This document shows, piece after piece, positions 50,951 to 61,789 of a stretch of DNA of 64,000 nucleotides. The stretch covers positions 32,279,501-32,343,500 of the forward strand of contig NC_079881.1 of NCBI RefSeq assembly GCF_029227915.1, read 5' to 3'. Source of the DNA: Hydractinia symbiolongicarpus (Eukaryota > Cnidaria > Hydrozoa > Anthoathecata > Hydractiniidae). The notes under the pieces were generated by a model. That model was not told the DNA's origin. It ran no database searches and saw nothing but the letters and a program-made list of their open reading frames with translations. Position 1 is the stretch's first letter; each line of letters begins with the position of its first letter. A program made the position numbers and the translations under genes.

Positions 50951-51254
50951 TTGCTGTCAATAACACCTGCCTTAAGCGTAGTTACAGGGGACGAAACTAG
51001 AACAGGAAAACCAATTTCGATATACTTCAATGCAGTTTAGTCTAAACTTTAAAATTACTGTCTGGCTGTTTTTACCTGCTCGTTATACTTTGCTAAGCGT
51101 AAACTCGTATTATTCCTTATCAAAAGTTGACTGGCATGTCGTCTGTGGCGCTTCCAACATTACCATCCTTTTCAGAGCACATAATATCGCATATTTTTAA
51201 CAAAATAGAAAAAATTAGAACAATAAACAAAGACTTGGTAAACAAAATTTTCAT
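50951..51254 (-). CDS. Signal-peptide exon plus second exon of a secreted or membrane protein
   Basis: Exon 1 (51254-51164) starts at ATG in a TTTGCCATGA context and reads MKILFTKSLFIVLIFSILL, then KICDIMCSEKD. This is a classic signal peptide: basic start, hydrophobic core of about 15 residues, then polar. A GTAATG donor follows. A candidate exon 2 (50996-50951) has a strong TTTTCCTGTTCTAG acceptor and matches phase 1, giving VSSPVTTLKAGVIDS before a GTATAG donor. The paralogous site near 32,690 has lost the ATG. The gene would run leftwards through 48,355 towards the tail exon at 41,077. Exon 1 is well supported by eye, exon 2 less so. No family is recognised. Confidence 0.5.
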
Positions 51255-51555
51255 GGCAAACAATTTTTAATATATTTTCAATTTATTCCAACAGTGTCAG
51301 TAAAAGCAACTTCATAATAATGTGTTGGTATAAAATAATATTACAATAAGTTGTCATAACACACAACTTTCATCATAATTACATTTCCTTAGCACTAAAT
51401 ATAAATGCTAAGTAATTGATCAAACTCTGCAGGAGATTTCATTCACGCGGCATGTTTTTCCACCAACAGCATTTAACCAGTGCTGTCAGATTGCGAAAGT
51501 GCAGTTGTTTTCTCACTTCTGTGATGTCCATCAGAACCTACAATGATTGTTAAAC

Positions 51556-52490
51556 ATTTATTACTGCCGGGAAGTAATTTGTCTTTTTGATGGAAATGTT
51601 GCTGCAACTTCATATACTTTATTAACGATTGTCCGCTTAGTGGGAAGACTAGCAGGTAAAATAAATTTCAAGAAAATTAAGTATGGCAACATTTTGAGGT
51701 TGTATTCAATGCAAAAGTGAGAAAATTATTCAGTCACATAGTTCGTCTTAGTTAAGCCATAAAATAAGAAGCAGTGTTCGAAAGAAATATCTATTTTAAC
51801 ACAATAACAAAACATGCAGTATTCTTTAGCGTACAGATTTTTATAATGACACAAGCTTACCTCTTTGGGAGACAATAAATAAAACATGAGACATTTTCGA
51901 CATAGCTGTGCCGTACTGATCACTGCATTAAATGTGGCCCAAGACGTCTATTTATATTCTTGTACCACAACTAATTTGTAATTGATACTGTTATAAGTAT
52001 GAGTACTGCAAGTACGTTAATGCTCTCATGCAAACTACAAAAACATGAAAGCATAGCCACAGCTTCACTATAGAACCCAATAAATTGTCAATTGAATTTC
52101 ATGTGGAATGGTGCAGTAAGGCATCGATTTAATCTGTGCATTTTGAATGTGAATGTTTAACCACAACAGTAGCAACTCATAGAATGTTATTTTATGAGAT
52201 AAAATTAAAGCAAGAATCTTTTACGTAATTTACAACACATGATGAAGTGGAATAACATCATTTATGGTGAGATTTGTGTCCACAATCGAGGATGGTAATA
52301 ACGAAAAAGCTCCAGAAAGAAATTCATTAAATATAACATTTGAATTATTGTATACGTTTAACAAAAATTATTGGTTATTGCGGATAGTGCCAATACATAT
52401 AACTGGTGTCTTGCAACAGGCAAGGGATGCTAACTCAAGGTAACACACCAGATCCAAAGCATGGTAAATTTCACCAATCCACATGTTTTG
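51556..52490 (-). pseudogene. Small TM-and-tail membrane protein gene fragment, copy 2 (broken)
   Basis: Paralogue of 33,006-33,932 with the same exon layout: about 52490-52225, 52034-51989, 51947-51861, and a last exon starting at 51648. The TM part reads INVLAVLILIT plus TSWATFNAVISTAQLC. Three lesions are visible: the shared TAA in exon 1, a second TAA at 52230-52232 where copy 1 has Tyr, and a 1-bp loss just after 51,648 that shifts the tail frame. Exon 1 differs from copy 1 at only two bases over about 190, much less than its flanks. This is a conserved exon recently killed. Confidence 0.5.
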
Positions 52491-52689
52491 CAATTCTCAA
52501 CTGTTTGTTTCAGTACAGCTAAAATCCATTACTTTTCTATCACTTTTCATCCCTGAAAGGAAAAAATGCAGAAGTTCTTTGGCGGCTTGTTTTTCTTTGA
52601 AAGAAACATCCACCTTTTGTCAAGACTAGTACAATCTGCATTGCGATGTAGTTACTCCTATTTTCTTTTTACGCAACATAGCTTCTTTA

Positions 52690-52785
52690 GTTGCAACTTT
52701 AGTTGCATATGACCCTTCAGCAGTTTATACAACAGTTTTCCATCATGATGGCGAAGGTTCGGCAAATAATGCAACATAGCTTCTT
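52690..52785. repeat. Partial tandem copy of the neighbouring coding-like block
   Basis: The text gacccttcagcagtttatac to gatggcgaaggttcggcaaa repeats part of the block at 52,925-52,980, set between two copies of ttcagttgcaa/tttagttgcaa. Copy 1 of the duplication (34,129) lacks it. In both strands the frame stays open through the insert. Confidence 0.65.
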
Positions 52786-52875
52786 CAGTTGCAATGGGTA
52801 AGTTAGTAAAATACTGCAACAAAAACTGTGACAGCGCTTGGTTGCACTATTGAGTAAGAAATCAATGATTTCTTC

Positions 52876-53091
52876 GTGCTTGCCCCTACTCAGAATGTCA
52901 CTTTTCCCTTTAGACTTGTATATTCTGACCCGTCAGAAGTTTATACAACGGTCATTCATCCTGATGGCGAAGGTTTGGCACAAGCTTACCAACTATCACT
53001 GAACCTTCAACCGTCTGTAAAGTGTATGACGAATTGTACAATGTCATATATGTTAACTGCTATGTCCCAAAACGAAGAAGTTATTAGTTGA
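52876..53091 (+). CDS. Conserved coding-like block, copy 2 (strand uncertain)
   Basis: Paralogue of 34,150-34,444. Plus strand: LAPTQNVTFPFRLVYSDPSE, VYTTVIHPDGEGLAQAYQLS, LNLQPSVKCMTNCTMSYML, then TAMSQNEEVIS and TGA. Replacements against copy 1 (K/N, L/P, A/E, F/I, R/L, R/K) outnumber silent changes. On the minus strand this copy carries stops, which favours the plus strand, though neighbouring exons are minus. Confidence 0.35.
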   Translation: MLAPTQNVTFPFRLVYSDPSEVYTTVIHPDGEGLAQAYQLSLNLQPSVKCMTNCTMSYMLTAMSQNEEVIS

Positions 53092-53626
53092 CAATCTTTC
53101 ATGTGCATGATATACCGTGTAGCAACAATTCAAATTGGGTAATTTCGACATAATCTATTGGAAACACAAAAATGTATTTTAATGGGAACACAATTATGCA
53201 AATATACTGTGAAGATGAGTAGATGCATTGCTGTATCGCAAACTTGCGTATCATAGATTTTCGAACTGATTGTGTAAATATTGTGTACAAGAAAGAACAA
53301 AATGTAAAAAGAAATAAAATGATGCCTTATATTAAATTTTTTGAGTCCATAAGTCAACCGCAAACTTGTACATCTTTAAGTATATGTTCATGGCAGCACA
53401 TCAGGTGCAGGATATTTCTTCTGGTCCTTTTGTGTTTTTGTTTTGTTTTGTTTCTAAAAATTTTACAATAAAGTGTTAACACATAAATATCATAACAAAG
53501 AAAAAAGGGTTCAGTTTGAGAAATACATACCACATTGTGTGTTTAGAAGTAAAAATTAGGACTTTTAAGAAATTAGTAAATCAAATGTTTGGAAAACAGA
53601 GTAATTGCAGTTATTTAGAATTTTAC

Positions 53627-53719
53627 CTTTGTATAGAGAACAATATCCGATACCATGAGCTTGCTGGAAATATGTCTTTTGGTAAACACAGCTTTGACAA
53701 CATCAAGGGCAAATTGTCG
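53627..53719 (-). CDS. Candidate exon, copy 2 (VVKAVFTKR)
   Basis: RQFALDVVKAVFTKRHIS, then SKLMVSDIVLYTK and a GTAAAA donor. Here the frame stays open further upstream (NELFIAMCTLL), unlike copy 1, which has TAA at that point. Unknown family. Confidence 0.3.
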
Positions 53720-54229
53720 TAATAAGGTACACATTGCAATGAAAAGTTCATTTCAAAGGTAACAGTAATTTAACTATTTAATAACTGAACAACTTAAAAA
53801 ACTTTCTTTCTAGAAAAAGTTCACTCTTTCAAGATACAAATTGTATAGAGGTTTAATCAACTTTTGAAAATGTTTATATGTGGCAATTTTTTTTTAAGGG
53901 AACAATATTTATATATTGGCATATTTTTTAATAAAGAAATTGAATAAATACATGCAAAGGCTTTTTGCTGCTATTATTAACTGTATTTGTATTGTATGTT
54001 GTGGAAACAAAAGCACGTTTTGATAATAAGTTGACTTGATGAAAAATGTGGCACTTTCTGTTTTTTTCAATATTTAAAACTCATAATAAAAACTCGTAAC
54101 GAAAGGTTTATTATATACAAAAAAAATTTTTTGTTATAAATTGATTATATATATAAAAAAAAATTTATTATAAATTATTCTAAAAACGTAGAGAAATTAT
54201 AATTAATTATATCCAAAAATATTTTTGTG

Positions 54230-54790
54230 ATGGGAGATGGAGTTCACGAAATAGAAACAACAGTATTTTTCAAAAGTAAAATTGATGGGGAGGTGAAATT
54301 CACCTATTGAAAATTAAACAACAACAAAAACAAAGGTGTGATGGAATTCACCCATCGAAAATTAAACAACAACAAAAACAAAGGGGAGCTGGAATTCACC
54401 CGGAACAACTAATTATAAAAGTAACAACAAAATTGGGCAAATGGAATTAACTTATGACAACAAATTTTTAGCAGAAACAACACAACAACAAAATTAGGGA
54501 GATGGAATTCACCTACAGCAACAAATTTTATATAGCAGCAAGAAAATCAGGGAGATGGAATTCACCTATAGCAACACATTTTAAGTAGCAACAAAATTGG
54601 ACCGATGGAATTAACCCATAACAACAAATTTTAAACAGAAAGAACAAAATTAGGGAGGTGGAATTCACCTATCGTAACAAATTTTAAAAATCAGCATCAA
54701 AATTGGGGTGTTGGAATTTACCCATAGCAACAAATTTTAAGTGGCAACAACACTTTTGTTAAAACAGAATGGAGGAGATGGAATTCACTC
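54230..54790. repeat. Minisatellite array with GGAATTCACC core, copy 2
   Basis: Same array as 35,580-36,195 but with two 48-bp KIKQQQ-coding units instead of three, and several small differences. It shows copy-number change since the large duplication. Confidence 0.85.
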
Positions 54791-54799
54791 TACATTCGC

Positions 54800-55440
54800 G
54801 GAATTTTCTCAAAAAAAAATGTTATTCCTAACAACAGCAAAATAATCTTAACGTTTGTAACAACAGAATATTTAATGAAATAGGAAAATCGAAAACAAAG
54901 GAAAACTTTTAAAATAGCAATGATAAAACTGATGAAATATATTAATGAAATATAAAATTATAAAATACTGATAAAAGTTAAAATTTCAAACAATAAGCAT
55001 AAAAGTACAAGTAATTAATAAAATTTAGCTGAAATTGTAAAATAATGATTAAAATGTTGTAAAAGAATACATATAAAAGGTAAAATTTAAAATAATAAAT
55101 GATATAAGTTCAGAATATAATAACAAATTATAAAATTATAACGATAAAAGTATACAACAAAACAATAAAACATAAAATAATGATAAAGGTAATAAAAATG
55201 AAGTAAAAGAATACATAAAAAAGTTAAAATTTAAAGAAATAATGATAAAAGTACAGAATAAAATAATAAAAAATAAGATAATATAAAAGTATAATAAAAG
55301 TATATAATAAAACAATAAAATAAAAATTATAAAATAATGATAAAAATGAAGTGAAATAATACATATATAAAGTTAAAAGTAAAATAATTATGTAGAAAAC
55401 GTAAATTTTAAAATAATAATGATAACAGTAGCACTAATTT
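54800..55440. repeat. AT-rich cryptic repeat, copy 2
   Basis: Same composition and order as 36,195-36,830, with small insertions such as acaaattataaaattataacg near 55,123. Confidence 0.75.
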
Positions 55441-55509
55441 TAAAATGAAATACCTGTTTTGAATATGATTCAAATACATCTTACTCTGGGAATCCCCTCG
55501 CAAGGTAAC

Positions 55510-58500
55510 ATTTATAAAGATCTGGATTATTTGTTTGTAGTAATACGACCAAATAAATAGTTATACAATGGGTTACGGTTCCCATGTCAGTCAATGTCTG
55601 GTTGAATAGCACGAAATAAATGAATGTAACATTATGCAGTCGAAACATTGATGATATGTTTCGAGAAATCGAAAGAAATTTGATTGAACAACACTGGTTA
55701 TAAGATAAATAAAAGAAGTTATATAAGACTACTGTTATGAACCTCTGAACAGCGGAAAGCTATCAGACTAATTTATAAGACCTCTTACGAAAACGAAAGT
55801 TTTATGTCAAGTTATTTCTTTAAAGAAAATGTCGCTATGGTGTTGTTTGGTTAATACATGACTGCCATACAACTTGTGCTATGCCAGCCAGACGTCATGT
55901 ATTGTGGTGCGGTAGCGCTAGAGCAATCGACTGTGAGAGTTAGTATTGTTAAGATTTGATTGCGCAAGTGGCGGTGTGCATAAGTGGTGATGTGATAAAG
56001 TCATCTTATTATCGTTTGAGAACGGCGCAAAACGTTTTTTTAACATGAACAAGAGAAAAATAGCGCATGAGCAGTCGTAATCAAGACACTTTATTATTTT
56101 GCTAGGTGATATTTCAGGCCTAACATGTTTTTAGTGAGGAACGAGAAAAATTATTAAACTTGTACCCATAATGTAATTCAATTACAATTAATTTCATCCG
56201 CTACAAATGATGTCAAAAACATAGTATATCACCTTTTTTAAGCATAGAGCTCGGTGGGAAGAGATTTTTCTTTCCACTATGTTGCATAAGCCTAGTTAAC
56301 AATTTTTAACTTGACGCTAACACCAGTTGCAACATGCAATAAAATAATAAAAGGACTAAAAATAGATTGCGGAGAAAAAAACATAAGTACTTCTGTGCAA
56401 CCAATTATACGAGCGCCGATTTTTATAAATACTATTTTATTTTTATAGTTCCTAGAATGCAGAAAATCTACGCAGTCAAAGCAGCGAGGAAGTTTTTTAA
56501 ACAACGGGTAATAACAACATAGGAGAGAACAATTAAAATTTTCTGATATACAAGGACCGAAAAGTGAACTCAGTTTAGGTCAAGTCGTATAAATTGAGTA
56601 AACGGGTTCGGAAGTGCTGCTGTTCGTTGTGATATCAGATATGAATTAATTGCGCTTTAATGGTACGTCACGGTTACATTTTTTATATGAAAACGGTTGT
56701 TTGTGTTTGATCAGTTTGTAGGACGTGTTGATGGTGTGGTGTTCTGAAGTGTACTTAGTGAGTATATCGTCATGCATGGTTATTTTTTACCGACAATTAG
56801 TACTGCTTTAATTATATAGGCGTGATTATAGTGGCGTTTTCTATTACAAAATAATACGCATATAGCTAACAGAAGCAGTTTCACAAATCAAGATTAAACT
56901 TCTTGCTGAAGTGAAACTAACCAGCATAGAGCTTTACACTAATCAATTATGCTAGGTGTGAATAAGTTTGACTAAACCAAAAAGAAAAATCAAACGGACA
57001 CCAATTTATTTTTGCAAGTATTTGTGCTCTGTGCGCAGTAGAACAGACCATTATATACTACACGATTTTAATTGATTTTAACCATGCTATCTTTTCCTAC
57101 ATATTCCTAGATGATAGCTTGATAGATGCGGTAGTTATTGATAAGAAATTGTATTCATAAGCGCAAAACATTATTCTGTTGAGAAGCGTCGTATTAGACA
57201 AGCTTTTTATTTGCCATACCTTAAGTGGAATTATATTGAAGAAAATCTGCTTCACGCGTTAGAAATTCTTGTGCAATAGCATGAACTTATTTCGTCCACG
57301 CTTAGTTTACCAATAAATACAAAGGAAAAATCGACGCTTAAAACACCTTTCCACAATCAGTTCTTTTTCTTAGAAAAAAAATTACATTTTAACACGTTAT
57401 ATTTATTGGCTTAACGTAAAATTTCTGTACTAAAATTGTTGTTTGTACGCAAGGGCGCGAAGATAGCCTGGCAATGATATAACATTGGTGGAAATTTTAC
57501 AAAACCATGCAAACCTTTGAGAAAATGACTTCTGTGCAAATAATTGCGATGTCACTTATTTATGAAGCTATGGCTTGCATAAATCACTCCCCGTTATAGC
57601 GAATGATCAAACGGCAGGCTTAGTTGAAAATACGCTCCTGACGTCAAATATATGATGTGCAAGATATTTCAACTGATTTTGATTCTGATTATAAGAATGG
57701 TTTCTATCAGAATATGAGAGATTTAGGCTTATAACCTTTCGAACAAAATTAATAACAAAGAATATTATTACCTTGCATAGAACAGCATATTTAAGTTATA
57801 GCAGTCTTTGTTTTATTATTATATATTATGTTTTTATATACATTATATAAAAACATGGAGACTAAACGAAAACACACTATTCTTATAAAAATAGCGAGTA
57901 CATCCTAAAAAGAAAAGTTATATAAACTGTAAAAAGTAATTTTCTGTAGCTTTTAATTTTTTACTCGGTATAGCAAGTTATAGCAGCCTTTATTTTATTA
58001 AAACATTATATAAGAACAGGGAGGCTGAAACGAAAACACACTATTCTTTTAAAAACAGCGCGTACATCCAAAAGAAGAATTTATATAAAATGGAGACAAC
58101 CTTATATAGTTTCAGCGGGTATAAATATAGAGTAATAAGAAATGTCGATTCTAGGGCTTTTTCTCTTTTTTCTGCAGTTTAGTTACAAAAATGGGACAAA
58201 GAGCCGTTAATCCACAGCAATTTGGCTAGTCCTATACTAAAGCATTATATATCTTTAGGCCATAGCCACGCTAAGAATATGTTAAGAACAATTGATATAG
58301 TATTTTTCCAGAAAGTTAAGAACATCACGGCTGAAACCAGAAAGCACTACTCTTATAAAATACACGGCGTATATTTTAGAGAAGAATTTTATAAACTGTA
58401 AATGTACATTTTTCCGTTGTTACTGTTTCTAACGCAACGAAATGGTAGATGTCGTTATAATAAACCTAAATGTAAACAAAGTTAAATTAATGCTCACATA

Positions 58501-61500
58501 TGTTACGGTATTATCGTCCCAAAAATTATAAAATGCTGTATTATTATCATAATCGGCACGCTGGCGCTGTTTTTTGATACATAATACCAAAATGAATGAT
58601 TTTCTTTATTATAAATTATGACAAGCTGTCCTTTTAATATTTTGAATTGAAATATTGCGGTAGATATGCAACACACGGAAATGATTTAGGCATGGCAAAG
58701 TAAGTATTTAGATTTGGCTTTTAAATTACAAGTTGTTAAACACATTTGATTTTATTGGACATGTTAATTAACCTTTAGATCGATGTGTGATTTTTGCTTA
58801 ATATAACACGGCCTAATGAAATATTCTCAAATGAAATCTAGATGCAGCTTCAAAACTATTTAAGAAACCACTCAGGACCATCACTAGAACCAGTAGTAGG
58901 CGCACATTACATACACGGTTTTTCTGTCATGGTAATATTTAGATTGAAACGGTTGAATTTCTTCTGTTAATTTTTATTATGTACAGTCAGTGGCGTGGTA
59001 GCAATGTGGGGAACGGTACATGCTTGTGCTTGCCATGGTAAATATATAGATTGAAGTGGTTGGATATTTTTGGAAGGACGTGCATTTGGTTGCGCGTTAC
59101 ACCAGTTGTTCACCTTGAGGGTAAGTATTGATAAATTCAATTGCGAATTGGCGCTATATGTAAGTGCATAAATAGTCTGGAAAGTTTGCTGGATGATATT
59201 TCAGTTTTTATTGAGAGACTAGACCAAAAAAGGAAAAAAGTTGCTGCTTGCAATGAAAGAATAAATTTACGTTGTGCGCACTGAATGTAGATTGGGAAGT
59301 AAAAAATACAAAGCTACTTATGCGTACATGTGTAAAACGTTTGATAATAAAATTCAGCCTATGACTTAAGCATTTGTACCGCAAACAATCTCTTAAGATA
59401 CAGTACAAAACAAACCAATTAACAGGCAAAAAAAAAACCGCAGCTGCTGTTCGTTATGATATTGAGCATGACTTGTGATGTTTTTATAGCTTTAATTGTA
59501 CGAACGGTATGATATTGTTGGGATTAAATCGGTTGTTTGTTTTCTATAAGTTTCTTTAGTGGCAAGGTAAGTTTATTGTCACGGATGGTTACGTTTTGCG
59601 AAAATTACTGCTGCTATGATTATAGGTGAAATTGAGGGGCGTTTTTCGACTACAAGAGCCCCAGTTTCTAAATTAGCTTACAGATGTACAGCAATAGACG
59701 TCAAATAAATACACGCAGTTACCAGAAGCAGCAAATTGAGATTAAACATGCTGAGCTGTACGCAACATCCATAGGCCTCCATTCCAATCAGTCATGATTG
59801 TCTTATGGATGTGGTAGCAATTGATAAGAAATTGTATAGATAAGCGCAAAAACAGTATTTTGTTAAAAAGAGCCATATCAGACAAGTTTCGCGGTCTGAA
59901 ATGCCTATAAACGTCTTTTTGGTATTACACTTGTTGCGCGCTGAATAACTTTTAGTGTAATAGTATCATGAACGTATTTTACGCGTTATAATATTCAAGT
60001 GAAACGCTTGGTGTGTAATTTTTGTACTAAATCTTTTGTTTGTGCGCCAGATTTGTACGCACATAAAGTATTGAAGTTTAAATTTCAGTATACAAAAGCA
60101 CACAGACCTTGAAGAAAATTACTTTTGTGCAAAGAACTGAGATGATGGTTAGGACGGTATAACTGATCTGGATACTCATCGAACTAAAACATGTTATTTA
60201 TAAATTAAGTAGCTACACATTTTTGAAACTTTGCACATATTTGTTATAAGAACATTTTTTATCAGAATATCAGATATTTCGGGTTAAAATTTTAAGAACA
60301 AAATTGATAACAAAAAACATTATCACCTTGCATAGAAATTGATCTTGCCATTGTGACGGAGAAACGCAGTATCTGTTAACTCAAAATTGATTCGTTTTCT
60401 TCAAAAATTGTAACGACTGTGCAAAATTGTTTGTATGTTGAAATGTTCACACACTAAATAGAGAAAATAAATTAAAATAAATAAAAATACAACGATTAAT
60501 AGGAAAATTTGTTTTCTCTAACACATTTAGTCGAAACTCCAATACCTACGTTTGATTTATTTAAACTTGAAATCAAATTTTCAGGTAGCCTGGCGCAGTT
60601 GGTACGTGTTCCTTGTTATAGAAGTTTCATGCAAAATATAATATTCATCTTCTTCATCTTGAGTGAGGTTTAAGTTCGTGAGAGGTTCTAAATTTTTCTG
60701 CAGTTTCCGTATAGGACGATATTAACTCAGACGTGTGATGTTGAGCCCATTGATGAAATTACACAGATGCTGTCAAGTTTTTTTTTCACTTACACATTAG
60801 AGTTACTGTCAAAACCAATTATTTCGTTCATATTTCAAAATCTAAAAGAATTAATAATCTTTATTGCAAATTTCCACCTATTTTAACAGTGAAGATTAGC
60901 TTATGCAAAGAGGTAATGTGTTTACTAACATCATAAAATCGCAATTTTAAATTTAATCACAAGAGAAAATTAAGTAATGATTTGTACACTATTTTCAAAA
61001 ACAATATGAAACTATCCGTATTAAATGTAAAGTCGTCCCTTGTTGAAACACTTGTTTTCATTTCCAGAGAAATGCGTTGAAGATTTGAGCTTTGCCACAG
61101 ATACAAAGCAGATGCTTTACATGCAATGTCAAATGAAATACATAAACTAGAAATGGAGGACTGATTACCGAAAAGATCAAGTCAAAACTTTGTTACTTTG
61201 GACGGTTCAAACCGATTCAAATTGATTAAAATGCATTTTTAGTCCGCGGTATTTATTAATTCTTTTCGTACGTTCTGAATTACGGTCAAGATACAAAAAA
61301 ATATAAATAATTTATTTTAGTTACAGGTTATAAACAATTAGGACAAAAATGCAATGTGGAAGAAACAAAAAAGCAAAATAGTTTTCAATTCTCCTGAACA
61401 TTAGGAACGCGCACTTAATATATACCTCAGGGTCGGTTTTCCAAAAATCTAAGGCAAAAATTTTTGGATGTAAGCTTATCAAGCGATGACTAAGCTGCCA

Positions 61501-61720
61501 ACACCAAATAATTTAATGGCTGATTTTACTTAAAACGTTTGTCAATATTATAATTATAACGGAAAGTAGATTAGTGTATTATGTAAACATGTACCTGTCA
61601 AAACTCATAGCATTTGTCCATTTTCATGTGAGCAAAGATACCATACATCGTGTCAGTATCAACACTACAACCACCGCTACCAAGAATAACGATAGAAAAA
61701 AGATGACATCACTTGTTAAG
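55510..61720. repeat. Duplicated unit U4
   Basis: Close match of U3. It also retains, between 59,040 and 60,000, blocks found in U1 and U2 but missing from U3. It ends within ataacgatagaaaaaagatg near 61,718. It carries the tail exon at 60,581-60,718. Confidence 0.78.
60581..60718 (-). CDS. Receptor-tail-like terminal exon, copy D
   Basis: Minus strand: RPIRKLQKNLEPLTNL, then LTQDEEDEYYILHETSIT, RNTYQLRQAT and TGA. It mixes features of copy C (EYYIL) and copy B (RNTYQL), which suggests gene conversion. About 70 bp upstream a GTAAGT donor (60,788-60,793) follows a short open block (MNEIIGFDSNSN) seen also in U1 and U3, a possible preceding small exon. The codon before RPI is TAA. Confidence 0.5.
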   Translation of the reverse strand, partial: RPIRKLQKNLEPLTNLNLTQDEEDEYYILHETSITRNTYQLRQAT

Positions 61721-61789
61721 AAGCACACGTTATAAGTTAACTAAAATTTTGTTGCATTTATTCTTAAACATTTCCACATTAACCACCAG

